Of a DNA stretch of 64,000 nucleotides, positions 1-11,306 are shown piece after piece. Under the pieces are notes generated by a model. The model ran no database searches and was not told where the DNA came from. It saw nothing but the letters and a program-made list of their open reading frames with translations. Source of the DNA: Entoloma clypeatum. Its lineage: Eukaryota; Basidiomycota; Agaricomycetes; Agaricales; Entolomataceae. The translations under genes were made by a program, and so were the position numbers. Position 1 is the stretch's first letter; every line of letters starts with the position of its first letter. Location: NCBI GenBank assembly GCA_963565915.1, contig OY751491.1:4712001-4776000 (forward strand), given 5' to 3'.

Positions 1-59
1 GCCGGCCACTGTGTTCGCTCATATGCAAATGCTGCTTTGGTAAGCATTATCGCGAGATG

Positions 60-66
60 TATAAAG
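60..66 (+). promoter_or_regulatory. TATA box of small secreted-peptide gene 1
   Basis: TATAAAG lies about 78 nt before the ATG at 138. The surrounding 130 nt align with the promoters of the copies at 56635 and, inverted, 54015: the same GCCGGCCA, ATGCAAAT/ATGCAAATA and TATAAAG blocks appear in the same order. That conservation outside the coding region supports a duplicated gene unit with its own promoter. Confidence 0.6.
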
Positions 67-137
67 AGGATGCAGTGGTGATCCTTACCTTCAGCACAAC
101 AAGTATTCGAGTTACAGCAATCAACAAACCCTGCAAG

Positions 138-430
138 ATGCGGTTCTATCCTACTGTCATAATTTTCATCGCTCTCAGCGCCATGAGCGCTGTGGCGACT
201 CGTGACCCACGCGGTAGTGTTGTAAGTCATCCTACCAGATCTGTTGGTATCGGCTGATTCTGGAGATATAGGGGGGCCCACCAGCACTACGTGCCTTCAA
301 ACGCCCACCCCTAACGGAAGGCCCGCCCTCGCGCACCTCGGACCCTTGCGAGCCACACTGCTAGCTATCCTAAGGATTGGAGTGTTGCTGGACGAGAGCC
401 TGAGACATTTTTTTTGGAAACGAGCGCCAT
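138..430 (+). CDS. Small secreted-peptide family, copy 1
   Basis: Exon 1 (138-221, 28 codons) encodes a signal peptide: basic start, hydrophobic core, then the conserved block ALSAMSAVA. It ends at a donor GTAAGTCATCC that recurs in the same place in the other copies. The second exon is uncertain. A stretch near 364-420 reads ILRIGVLLDESLRHFF and resembles exon 2 of the copy at 50360, which reads TLQRLEVSLDESSRIF, so an acceptor around 362-375 is likely. The mature peptide would be short and secreted. I do not recognise the family. The copies differ mostly after the signal peptide. This copy may be degenerate because no exon 2 model ends as cleanly as in the copies at 53.9 and 56.7 kb. Confidence 0.5.
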
Positions 431-449
431 TATTGTTGATTATGTGAAC

Positions 450-1310
450 TAAATTACATATCATGTGATCGAGAAATTATCGTTTCCAACTTTGCGCGGC
501 ACATCCATATACTTACCTGCTTCATCGTAGATTCGCGACTTCCGTCATAGCTGTGAGCGAGTGCGTCATGATATCATTTTCGTTGTTAACAAGCTACTTA
601 TCGTGTGACAGCCAACATGTCATTGCGCTGGAAGTTCAAAACTATGGTGCAACTGCGACATATATCCATGCACCATTCCGTGTGCTCAGGAGCCACGATG
701 TTCGTTATCGTCCGGGCAGACCTTTGTGGGACATTTGGCGAACCTTGTCGTCCAATTTAACGTGGCTACGGATATCATTGCCACCATTGAAGGTTCTCGC
801 GAGCTCGTTATTTACCAGTCTGGTATTCCTGTTCCACCGCCCCTTTGACTAGCATCTCCATCATTCTAATGGCCTCTACGAACTGGTCGACGTCGCCGGA
901 TGGTGATGGTGCCTTCTCCTGAAGTGAATACTCTGGCCATGATACATACCGACGTCAACTAAAATCAAGATGTTGGATATCAAACCCCCTGTGGTGATTC
1001 GTGGCTCGATATAGTGCTAAGGTGCTGTTACTTCGACCGCTTGTTGCTAAACTTGGCTGAGTTTCAACGCAAGTTAGAAACAACGACACCCAGCATTGAC
1101 ATTCAGGGGGATAAAGAGTAGGGGTTCAGGCACGACACTGGAGGTCAGTCGAGTTTGAGATTAGAGGGCAGTTCTAACATTGGGATCAGGTGCAGGCCAA
1201 ATGCGGGTACATCTTGTTGCCTCCCACATCAAGCAGTATACCTACTAATAAGCTACAATGTTGGTCACAGAGGGCTCCTTCGCACGCACCGGATGGTACC
1301 TTGTGCCGGT
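450..1310. other. Intergenic, nothing recognised
   Basis: Only short open frames without family resemblance or convincing splice structure are present. No tRNA, repeat or transposon end was recognised. Confidence 0.5.
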
Positions 1311-1315
1311 GTCAG

Positions 1316-2932
1316 GCCTCACTGGATGGTACCTGTGGCCGATGTTGATACTGAGACACTGCCCTGGAGAATTTGCAGACCATCCGAGGGTGCTATAAGT
1401 ACCTTTCGAATTCCTCGACAAACATACCTCAAAGCCAATTTCAACCAATTGCTTTAGCGATGCCTGAGCTCACACCACAACAGAGGGTTTTCCGTGCACA
1501 GGAGCTCTATTCCGATACAGTCTCTTTGCAGAGAACGTAGGTATTGCGACTACCTCTTCAGAACCTACCACGCTGATAATGGTTCGGTATAGTGGCGAGG
1601 ATCATCACACATCGTTGAAAGCGCTTTCAGCCGAAGCCGTGCAGAGAGTTGAAGCAGCACTTGCTGAAGCCAAGATGCCCACCATGGAAAAGGCTTGGGA
1701 GGAGTGCATGGCTACGTTGAGTCCGGAGGACAAGAAACACTTTGAAGAGGTTCGCCTGGCACCACATTGGTGCTCGTTGCCGTAACTAAATCAAATTTCA
1801 TTCAGCTCAATAACCCCGGCACTGGCTCGGATGGTATGGACGCGTTGCATAAGCTCGATAAGTGGCTTTATTCGATAGCAATCGGTACGTATGCGTGGAG
1901 CGGCGTTTCGAAAAGCAGTATATTGATTCACTCTGGCGGTCCATTAGGTCTTGATGTTGCGTGGGCCGTGAGTGCGTTATCGTTTTGGGGAGGTATGTCT
2001 TGCCTTTCGAATGAAGAGGACTGTTATGACAGAACCCTTAGCCCAGAAATATGTCGTTGGTGCCTTGGATAATGCGGAGAAGCTAGAAGGTTCGGAAATT
2101 GTTTCGTCCAAAACCAAACAGACTCACACAAATCCTCATCACATACACAGCCAGGCTTTTGCGAGCTGAACTTCAAGCGCTTGCTAGGACTGGCAGTCTT
2201 AGAAATGCGACTACATTAAAGCTCGGCGAAGAACTCACGAAGACCGAGGCCAAGGTTGCTAAAGGCATAACGGCTGCCGAGAAGTTGGCGTTAGCGAGCA
2301 AATGGGCCGGGAGGCTTGGAATTGTAAGTGCGATTTCCATGTGAATCAACTGGATTCAACCCACTCCCATATTAGATCGTGACGGTGGCCAGTCTCGTCG
2401 TCATGGGGGTTCGTGAATATCGATATTTGTTTGAGACATTTTTCATTAATAGGTGTCTGTTTCTAGGGCGTTGCTGTCTACGAGCATGACAAGGAAAAGA
2501 AAGAAGTCGCTGAACAAAGGGCTCTCATCAGAAGGCTAGGAGCGTCACGTCTCTACGCAGGCTCACCTCGAAATACCTTGGCGTTCTCAATGATCAGGCG
2601 GTTTGTACCTTTTTCTTTCTTTCTTATTCGAAACTCAGACTTGGTACCTTTTTTAGGGCATGTACAACGGTCTAGCCATCTATCTAGAAACAATGGCGCC
2701 AGGTGCAACCCCAGAAGAGATGAAAAAAGCCATTACTTCGTATCTCAGTAACATTATCAAGAAAGTTAAAGAAAAATCGGGCACGTACAGTGAAACCGCG
2801 ATCTTGAACGACCTCAAAACAAGATATGACGACCCTAGGAAGTCTGTCATGGATGAGGATCCAACATTAAGCCAGATGCAAGAGGAGCACACAAAGATTC
2901 TCGAACGTGCTGTCCCGGAACAGAAACAGTAG
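1316..2932 (+). repeat. Tandem gene duplication, unit 1
   Basis: This unit is matched by 3776-5491 in direct orientation. Similarity begins upstream of the genes (CTGGATGGTACCTGT, GATACTGAGACACTGCC), includes the TATA-like GCTATAAGTA, and continues through all exons and introns to the stop codons. Exons are closely matched, while introns and the 0.8 kb spacer have diverged, which is the pattern expected of an older gene duplication. Confidence 0.85.
1460..2932 (+). pseudogene. Nine-exon gene of unknown function, copy A, frameshifted
   Basis: By alignment with the intact copy B, the exons are 1460-1536, 1593-1749, 1806-1884, 1948-1992, 2042-2089, 2151-2323, 2376-2408, 2467-2600 and 2657-2932. 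Phases agree throughout except that exon 8 is 134 nt against 135 nt in B. A base is missing in GCAGGCTCACC, where B has GCGGGCATTACC, so the last two exons go out of frame. The encoded protein has amphipathic helices, two short hydrophobic stretches (in exons 3-4 around DVAWAVSALSFWG and in exon 7 around IVTVASLVVMG) and a charged helical C-terminus. I do not recognise the family. Either this copy is a recent pseudogene or its C-terminus is made by an altered splice. A TATA-like GCTATAAG lies at about 1390. Confidence 0.7.
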
Positions 2933-3775
2933 ATTACTTCCGTATGATACCTTGGCTTTTTATCGATGTTTCAACAATTTTCAATCAATTCCTACGATTC
3001 GTTACAATCAATTCCCGATGGTTGAACGTTGGGCGTTCAACGTTCAACATCCGAGTCTCTGTCGTAAGTTATGACCAGAAATGTGGCTGTGTCACAGTCC
3101 AGGCCGCGTCGCGCCGTTCACTTGCTCTTCAACCTCTCGAGAGAATGACCGCCAGTCAGCATTACTTTCTACCGGACCAAGTTCCAGGCGATGTAAACAG
3201 GTTGTCAGTGTCTCGCACAGCCCCATCTCGAGCAGGTTGGGCTCACCGGCAAACTAGGAGGCGTAAATTGAGGCCGCGATAAGTACGGAGCAGTGCGTTT
3301 CCTTCCTTCCCTTCTAGACGCTCTTCACCCATTTAAGCTCAGGCTTCAACGCGGGCATTGCCAAACAGGAAAAATATACCGTATCTCAATCTGACGACTT
3401 AGGCCCGTCACTCCGTCCCGTTTCCCCTGTGTTCATTCTACCACTGGCAATCATTCCTATAGGCACTCGGCACTCTCAAAATGTCAGGGCCTCCCATGTC
3501 CGTCTTCCCCCCTCTACTTGCACCCCAGACGTGCGCCAACACTTTTCCCCTTTCCTTTTCTTGAACTGATCCCTTGGTTCAAGGTGGAGGAAGGAGTAAC
3601 GCGGGATAACGGTGGAGATGTACCTCTGTCGTCAAACGATACAGGGGCCAGCTGTCAACTTGACCTTGATGATATGTGATTTAGATACGGCACATTCGAG
3701 TCCTGTCACCGCGTCAAGCATGGTGTGCACCTATGACCTATCGTAGAGTCTATTGTCGGACGGCACCTCATCCCT
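2933..3775. other. Spacer between tandem copies, nothing recognised
   Basis: The spacer holds no gene that I can support. It has a few pyrimidine-rich stretches (3295-3560) and no recognisable repeat or RNA gene. Confidence 0.5.
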
Positions 3776-3974
3776 GAGTCTGGATGGTACCTGTTGCCGA
3801 TGTCGATACAGAGGCACTGCCGGGCCTGCCAGTGACCAATTTGTAGAACTCCGGCTCCTCGCTATGATTGACACCTTACTGGATGCTATAAGTATGTACA
3901 TTTCGACTTCCTCCGAAAAGAATAAGTACCCCCTGGGCCCTCAAAGCTACTAATTTCACTCGATTGATACAGCG

Positions 3975-5491
3975 ATGCCCGAGCTCACGCAGCAACAGAG
4001 GGTTTTACGTGCGCACGAACTCTATAACGATGCAGTTTCTTTGCAGAGAACGTAGGTCTTGCGACTTGCCCCTTCTTTAAAGTCAAACACGCCTGACAAA
4101 TGATGATCTGATACAGTGGCGAGGGTCATTACAAGTCTTTGAAAGCACTTTCAGAGGAAGCCGTGCGGAGGGTTGAAGCGGCGCTTGTTTCCGCTAAAAT
4201 GCCCAACATGGAGAAAACTTGGGAGGAGTGCATGGCTTCGTTAAGTCCAGAGGACAAGAACCACTTTGAAGAAGTTCGACCTTTCTACATTGATACTTTC
4301 AAAGTCCACGGAACTGATTATTTATATCTCTTTCAGCTCAATCACCCTCACACAGATGGTCTTGACGCGTTGCATAGGCTCGATAAGTGGCTCTCTTCAA
4401 TAGCAATTGGTACGTACCATGGAACGTTCCAATTCGGAGAAGCATAGCATATTTATTCATTCTGGTGGTTCATCATATTAGGTATTGATGCTGCGTGGGC
4501 CGTGACTGCGTTATCATTCTGGGGAGGCAAGTTTCTTACCAACTTGCATGTCGTAGAGCGTCGTTCTGAATACAATACGCAGCTCAGAAATATGTCGTTG
4601 GTGCCTTGGACAAGGCGGAGAAGCTAGAGGGTTTGATAATCGTCTGTCTTGGTCCAGAAGGAAATATACTCACGCAAATCTTCTATGATATATACAGCTA
4701 GGTTTTTGCGAGCTGAACTTCAAGCGCTTGATAGGACTGGCCGTCTTACAAACATGTCTACGCTAAAGCTGGGCGAAGAACTTACGCAGGCCGAGGCCAG
4801 GGTCGCTAAAGGCATAAAAGCTGCCGGAAGGTTCAGACACGCCAGAAGATTTTCAGGGAGGATTGGAATTGTACGTGAATGCAAGGTCGATGAATTGGAT
4901 ACTCATGTCCATACCTTTTAGTTGGTAACAGTGGCCAGTCTCGTTACCGCGGGGGTTTGTGATTTTTGGCGGCGCTCCGATGCTTTGTTTGTTAACCAGT
5001 GTTTGTTTCCAGGCCCTCTCTACCTACGAGCGAGAAAAGGCAAATAAGGAAGCTTCTGATCAAAAGGCTCTTATTAGAAAGCTAGGAGCGGCACGTTTCT
5101 ACGCGGGCATTACCTCGAAATACCTTGGAGTTCTCAATGATCTGGCGGTGTGTATCTCTTCTCTGTTTCTTCCCATCTTTAACGTGACTCGGACTCTACG
5201 ATTTTTCAGGGTATGTACAACGGTCTAGCCATCGATTTAGAAACCATAGCGCCAGGTGCAAACCCAGAAGTGATGAAGAGAGTCATCACTACGCATGTCA
5301 AGAACATCACCGACAAGGTTAAAGAAAAATCGGCCACGTGCAGTGAAACCGCGATCCTGAATGAGCTCAGAACAAGGTATGATGAACCGAGGAAGTCTGT
5401 AACGGATGAGGATCCAAAGCCAGAACAGATGGAGGAGGAGCACAAAAAGATCGCTGAACGTACTTTCGGACCCAATGCCGCAAAGGCGTGA
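3975..5491 (+). CDS. Nine-exon gene of unknown function, copy B, intact (340 aa)
   Basis: Exons are 3975-4051, 4117-4273, 4337-4409, 4482-4526, 4583-4630, 4698-4870, 4922-4954, 5013-5147 and 5210-5491. They total 1023 nt and keep one frame to the TGA. Exon 7 is only 33 nt and encodes the hydrophobic LVTVASLVTAG. Intron 4 begins GCAAGT, a GC-AG intron, where copy A has GTATGT; intron 2 begins GTTCGA in B and GTTCGC in A. The N-terminal third is acidic and helical (PELTQQQRVLRAHELY onward). Two hydrophobic segments follow (exons 3-4 and exon 7), then lysine/glutamate-rich helices to the end. No signal peptide is evident. It may be membrane-associated, but no catalytic motif is visible and I do not recognise the family. 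The start was chosen because it is the first ATG after the TATA-like GCTATAAGTA and is shared with copy A. Confidence 0.75.
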
Positions 5492-6623
5492 CTGTTGCCG
5501 TCGACTCGGGCGCCGGCTGATATGGCAAAGGACAGAGGCGCCTCGGATGGGGCGCGTAATTGTCGAGCATGACATTGGGTGATATGTAGGCTTCTGAGGC
5601 GATGTGTAATTGGTAACTACAAAAACAAAGAGGTGATCAGTCCACGCCATAGGAACAGACCTCGAACACGCACCGCGTTCAAGACCCCATTTTCTGAACA
5701 AGGGGGAAAACGGCGACACGCTCACCAGCTACCTAGTCCGGCAGAGACCGTCTTCTCCACATTGTCGCCTCCTGGCAATCCCGATGAAATGCTGATACGG
5801 TTAACTTGGTCGTTCTTGCGCGGGGTGGTTACTATCAAAGTGGGTAGACAGACATCTCGCCTGCGGCTTTCCATTGCGAGAAAAGAAATGGCCGCAAACA
5901 GCGTCCATCGCAGTCGTGACGAACCCACAATCACCAGCACCTTTGAAAAAAACCTTGAACGGGTTACAACCTCCGCTCTCCTGCTTACGATAAAGAATCG
6001 CAAGGACTACAAAGCCGGAGACAAGAATGGAACGTACACGATCGCATAATGAGATATCCCTTAATGGCACAAAGTACCTTCAAAACATCATTCGGACTTA
6101 GAGCTGCAAGGAGGGCGACATTCAAGTTGATTCAACGTCTGTGATGGAGGACGAGTGGATGAAGTCAAAATAGCTGTCAGGGATCAGCTGTAAATCTTGC
6201 CCGTTTAGACCTGCCAAAGAAAGAGCTTAGCGATCAGTCGAAGCCACATAACGCAATTAATTATCTGCCATCATGCATTGAGTCCACGGCAGGATCTACG
6301 AACATGAGACATGAGTCTGCAATTCATGGACAAACGGTAGGGATCAATAGATATGTTGGTCTCCGTGGGGCTTAAGCTTGTGGGGAAAGAAAACCGATAA
6401 TCGAGCGTGATTTTGGTGATGTTGAAGGCCGATGCTGAAGTATCTGATGGGACGCCGTACACGAACGGGACCTCGGCGCTGCGATAGACTGGAACAGCGG
6501 TCCATGTCAGGGAGATGGCCGACAGAGTAGGTGAGTATCTTACCTCTGAGACCCAAAGCGGGCTGAGGTTGTGTGAATATATATCCAAAGTTCGGGACGC
6601 CAGCTATACTCACAGCGTGACTC
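5492..6623. other. Region between copy B and Copia-A, no gene recognised
   Basis: Open frames occur on the plus strand (5579-6049) and on the minus strand (6588-6271), but none resembles a family I know and they overlap other frames on the opposite strand. The minus-strand frame, 105 codons with a motif LSAISLTWTAVPVY, runs towards the Copia-A LTR and could be a remnant of a gene cut by the element. I cannot support a function. Confidence 0.3.
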
Positions 6624-6782
6624 TGTTGATAGGTAAGGGCGAGGAATGCGCTTAGAAGCGGACCAGTGAGGAGGCGATCTGGGGTGTGTACATATGTTTG
6701 GTCATGTCTGTTTATCGACTATATGTACTGATTACCGTTTGGCTTGTCAGATGATCGTCTGCGGTACGATCGTGCGTCAACA
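6624..6782 (-). repeat. Copia-A 3' LTR
   Basis: This 159-bp LTR is nearly identical to 10479-10637, with a handful of substitutions such as GATCGTGCG against AATCATGCA. The differences seen are mostly C/T or G/A transitions, consistent with decay after insertion. Confidence 0.9.
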
Positions 6783-6786
6783 CTCC

Positions 6787-9700
6787 TCAAGCTACGGATA
6801 TCCCGAGCTCGTAGCGATGTTGAGTGAATTTGGGTGGAGGTAGTGCTTTGGTTAGGATATCGGCAGTCTGTTGGGGGTCCCGACAATCTTGTAAGGTTAT
6901 ATGTCCAAGTTCAATTTGTTGACGAATCCAGTGCCACCGAATTTCGATATGTTTGGATCGTTTATGGAATATGGGCTTTTTAGCCATTGCGATGGAGCCG
7001 TCGTTGTCACCCAGGAGAAGGATAGGGTCTGCTGTTGGGAAGCCTAACTCTTCGTATAGAGTTTGCAGCCAGATGAGTTCTCGTCCAGCTTCTGATAATG
7101 CAACATATTCAGCTTCCGTGGATGATAGGGCAACAATAGTTTGTTTTCGAGATTTCCAGGTTATCGTGCTGCCACTATTCAAGAAAACATATCCCGAAGT
7201 TGAACGACAATCATCAGCATTTGCATATGCAGCATCTGCATAACCATGAAATGGAGATTTTGCTGTCTCCTCCCCCTTATGGTACGTAATGCCACAGTTC
7301 TTTGTTCCAGCAAGATAACGAAGTACGCGTTTAGCTGCCGTGTAATGCGAAGCGCTTGGGTTTCCTACATATGCAGCAAGACGGTTTACTGCAAACGAAA
7401 TATCGGGACGAGTAGCGGTTGCTAGGAATTGGAGGGAACCAATTATATTGGCATATGAGTTGCTGGCGTTATATGCATGTGTTTCTGGGTTAGGTTTGAG
7501 GATGATATTTGGATCAAGGGGAGTTCGGACGGGGTTCGCATCCTGCATACTGTGAGTACGTAAAATGCTTTCAATGTATTGTTTTTGAGTTAACGTTATT
7601 GCGTCGTCAGTTTGTGTAATTTCGATACCGACGATTTTGGCAGGATTTCCCATGTCCGTTAATTCAAGAATAGATGATAATTCAAGCTTCATTTTCTTCA
7701 TCAGTTCATCCGTCGTCGTAAAAATAAGTAGGTCGTCAACCCAGACAGTAATGATTTCGAGTTCATCGTGCATCCGTCGAATGTACATGCAAGGATCAGA
7801 CCACAATGGCCTGAATCCGATCGACTTTAATCGTCGGTCGAGCTCGATGTTCCACTCGCGGCCAGCTTGTTTCAAGCCATAGATAGTTTTGATGAGACGG
7901 CATATTCGGTGAGTTCCATCATCATAACCCACAGGCTGTTTCATATAGACTCGTTCCTGCAGGTTACCGTTTAGGTAGGCACCTTTTACATCCATTTGTT
8001 GGACTTTTAACCCTAATTTTGGCACGAGTGCCGCAATTGCCCTGATCGTTTCAAGGTGAACGACAGGTGCATATGTTTCATTAAAGTCTTGCCCCAGGCG
8101 TTGGGCAAATCCTTTTGCTACTAATCTTGCCTTATATTTGATTAATTTTCCCTCTTTATTATGCTTTTTCGTGAGTACCCATTTATTAGGTATCGGTTTG
8201 ACATCCGGCAATTTATCAACAAGCTCCCAGGTCCCTTTTTCTGATAGTTGACGAAGTTCGGTGTCAATCACTTTCTCCCATTCAGGCCATTTGGGGGAGT
8301 CGCGAGCATCTTTTAGGGACTTGGGATCATTGCTGCCGAGAGGGGTTTCTGAAAAAGCATGATATATGATGTCGGCAGAGGTAAGGGTTATTTCGTTTGT
8401 TTCTTCTTCATCTGGGAACCTCCAGGGTTCGTTTAGCCTGTTATAATCAAGGCGTGGCTTCTTTCGAGAAATTCGGGGTTCCTCAGAAGGATCTCTGTTT
8501 CTTTTATTAGCTTCCGACGTGTCAATCGTTTGACTGTGTCCCTCGTTTTCCTCCCCCTCAGATAAAATATCTGGAGAGAGTTCTATTTCGATACCTTCAA
8601 TTGGTGGAGGGTTTTCGTCAGAGGCAGAGATGAAACGAAAGTTACGAGAGGTGAGTACTCTCCTTGTTTTGGGATCAAGATATTTTACTGAATTGGACCC
8701 ATCTTCGAAACCAATGAAGATCTTTTTGGTTGAACGAGGGTCAAATTTTCCCTTCCTCTTGTTACCTTGCCATAAAATCCACACCGGCGCGCCAAATTCA
8801 CGAAGGTGTGTGACATTTGGTTTTTCGTTGGACCATTTTTCAATTGGTGTAACATTTTTTAGAGTTCGAGTATACGCCTGATTACGGATATATGCCGCAT
8901 GTAGAACTGCATATTCCCAGAGGTATGGTCTGAGATTTCAAGCAGCTATCATAGCTCTCGTAAGTTCTTGCAGCGTCCGATTGTTACGTTCAGCAATGCC
9001 ATTTTGAGAGGATGAATATGGCGCTGTAAGTTGGATTCCTATGCCTTCCTTCTGACACCATTCGATTAGATCTTTAAATTCACCTCCCCTGTCAATTCGG
9101 ATCTCTTCGGGGGTCATGCTATGTGTCTTTAGGTAGGTAAGGTAATCCGTGACTTTCTGCATTGCATCACTCTTTTTTGCCAGACCTTTTACAGTTGTCA
9201 CATGTGTGAATTCATCGACAAGATCAAGAAAATAGTTATTTCCTTGTAGCGATGTTACGGGCATGGGGCCGACAACATCAAGATGAGTTATCTGCCCAGG
9301 TTTTGTTGCACGTTGCGGTGCATCTTTGGGAAATGGCCTAACAGTCTGTTTAGCCATAGTACATGCTACGCAGTCCAGTTTTGGGCTTTTCAAGTCAATA
9401 TCAAGACCGGTTACGAGGCCGTCGTCTACCATTTTTTGAAGGCCACTATATCCAATATGACCAAAACGATGGTGCCATGTCTCCCAGTCTGGCAAAGTTT
9501 TTTTCGGTCGGGCTGGTTGCTTGGAGGGTTCAAGAATTTGATATGAATCCTGTTCGAGAGTAGGCATTCGAATTTTGAAATTTAGTTTATAAAGGTTATT
9601 TTCTGTTTTATCACCCTCGATTAAACGCTGACCGTTTTTGTCAAGCATGTATAGTTTTGCATGATCAATTTTGAGACGACCACCATGCCTGTCCCATCGA

Positions 9701-10440
9701 CCGATAGAAAATAAGTTCTGTGGGTTATTGGGGATGTATAATACATCCGTCAATTGTAGAATATGTTTTTGTCCATTTATGTCGGACTCGATTTGAACTG
9801 TTCTGCATCCTTCAGGCAAGGTTTTACAGCCTGCCACCCCTTGAACAGTTACATTGTTAAGGGGTTCATATCTGATGAAGGCATCGTGTGAGTTTACTAT
9901 GTGAGAGGTAGTCGCCAAGTCAGCCAACCAATCATAAAAACGACTGTGGTCCACGAAGGACCCATCCATTTCGTCTAACTCAGGATACCATCCTGAGCTA
10001 TAACTAGATACATAGGTTTGTAATGCTTTCTCGCCGTTATCATCCACTTCTTCAATGTATGCCGTGGATGTTACTTCATCTTTTCGCGGCTGTTTCTTTC
10101 CTTTGTCTTTATCATCTGCCTCATGTTTGCATTTTTCGAGGCGGCCACGGCATCTCGCCGGATCACAGCCCCAGTACCCGCACTTTACACATTTGGGTTT
10201 ACCTTTAAATCGGCAATTATCCCAAGTGTGGCCGGGAATATTACAGTAACCACAACATTTTGGATTTCCTGACTTTTTGGGACTGTTGGAAATACGGGCA
10301 GCAAGGGACATGGATGCGACAGGTTGAGATGGTGACAGACGAGGAGGTTGTGTAGTGGAGGTAGTAGGACAGCGCGGTATAGAGGTTGTCGCGGCAAAAG
10401 TGTGGTCGGCACGAGCCTGCGAAGTTCGATACAGCCTCGT
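6787..10440 (-). pseudogene. Copia-A gag-pol remnant
   Basis: The reading frame is open on the minus strand from about 10440 to 8941, then one TGA (8940-8938), then open in the same frame to 6787. From the N-terminal end it shows a CCHC knuckle (CGYCNIPGHTWDNC), a second cysteine knuckle with C in place of H (CVKCGYWGCDPARC), the protease region WLADLATTSHIV, the GAG-pre-integrase motif WHHRFGHIG and the integrase core (LDVVGP, IDRGGEF, NGIAERNNRTLQ). The later frame carries RT (KARLVAKGFAQ, VWVDDLLIFT) and RNase H (STSGYVFLNSGSTITW, SSTEAEYVAL). The protease active site reads D-L-A where D-S-G/A is usual. No gag N-terminus is present: only about 170 nt separate the knuckles from the 5' LTR. 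The element is not autonomous. Confidence 0.85.
8938..8940 (-). other. In-frame premature TGA in Copia-A integrase
   Basis: The frame reads TRAMIAA-stop-NLRPYLWEYAV with no frame change, so a single nonsense codon interrupts the integrase. Arginine (CGA) is a plausible ancestral codon at this position. Confidence 0.85.
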
Positions 10441-10463
10441 GGATTACACTGGTCAATTACAGG

Positions 10464-10478
10464 CCGGGGCCCATAACC
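10464..10478 (-). promoter_or_regulatory. Copia-A primer-binding site (half tRNA-iMet)
   Basis: On the minus strand GGTTATGGGCCCCGG follows the 5' LTR end without a gap. Its complement contains CCCATAACC, the anticodon loop of a CAU initiator tRNA. Copia-type elements are known to prime from an initiator-tRNA half cut in the anticodon loop. The same 15 nt follow the LTRs of Copia-B and Copia-C. Confidence 0.75.
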
Positions 10479-10637
10479 TGTTGATAGGTAAGGGCGAGGA
10501 ATGCGCTTAGAAGTGGACCAGTGAGGAGGCGATCTGGGGTGTGTACATATGTTTGGTCATGTCTGTTTATCGACTATATGTACTGATTACCATTTGGCTT
10601 GTCAGATGATCGTCTGCGGTACAATCATGCATCAACA
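10479..10637 (-). repeat. Copia-A 5' LTR
   Basis: It pairs with 6624-6782. It ends TGTTGA/TCAACA and is followed inward by the primer-binding site. Confidence 0.9.
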
Positions 10638-11306
10638 GTAAGAAAAGACAGTTGCTCAGCCAGTCCATTTTTGTGGCCTGCTCCATTCTTGCAGCGTTCA
10701 ATCGAGAAGAGAGGCGATATAACTGTGTGTTTCTGAGTGCTGCCGATTCACTTGTGATGTCTATACAAGTTGTCAATTCAAGTCACGATTTTACAGCATG
10801 GGTACAGATAAGTACAGAATAGCAAAACAAGGTCTCATGATGGAACAACCTCAACACATAAATCTACATCTCCATCGTCGTTGTCTCCCCCTTCTTCACC
10901 CTCGTTTCCGAGCAGAAAAATTCTGCTCCCCCCACCTCATTCACAGATTCTTTGCTTATGTGAATTGGGATTAAAGCTTGGGTCTAGAGTCACTGCCATT
11001 GTTCGTTGTGTTTGGAAGCACTGAAGGACAAAGAGAAACGTTGAGTCTGTCTCTGTCCAAACCGAACATCAAAGGTCCGGCTGTGCTGATCTTCGGAGAG
11101 GCCCACCGAGCGCGTAAGGACAGGGTAGGCTATTGACCCTGGCGCGTGCAGTCAGCAAGTGATCCAGGCCGTATCTTCGCGTACTTCGCATCTCTTCTCG
11201 AGTTGAAGGACCTCTGAGTCAGGAAGCGCTATTGACCTGATCAGACTTAGGATTACCATTTCCTATTCGAAACCCTCGCCACCCTACCCAAAATTCTTAC
11301 CATACA
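10638..11306. other. Region upstream of Gypsy-A gag, no LTR found
   Basis: This stretch should contain the 5' LTR and leader of Gypsy-A, but it does not match the 3' LTR at 16986. No other gene is recognised. Either the 5' LTR was lost when Copia-A or a rearrangement joined here, or the 3' LTR fragment is itself truncated. Confidence 0.4.

Larger units (their letters stand above)
6624..10637 (-). mobile_element. Copia-A: Ty1/copia retrotransposon, internally deleted
   Basis: The element is bounded by two 159-bp LTRs reading TGTTGA...TCAACA on the minus strand. The primer-binding site follows the 5' LTR directly and a purine tract (GCTTGAGGAG) precedes the 3' LTR. The interior is about 3.7 kb because most of gag is missing. 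Domain order is zinc knuckle, protease, integrase, RT, RNase H, which defines Ty1/copia. The 5 bp outside the two ends (GACTC and GTAAG) do not match, so the element has no TSD and may have recombined with another copy or undergone a flanking rearrangement. Confidence 0.9.

Noticed and set aside
5237..5725. 162-codon minus-strand frame over the end of copy B
   Set aside because: It lies opposite exon 9 of copy B, which is conserved in copy A in the plus-strand frame.
10638..11306. A 5' LTR for Gypsy-A
   Set aside because: No stretch matches the LTR at 16986; short shared words such as GACCTGAT are too short to count.
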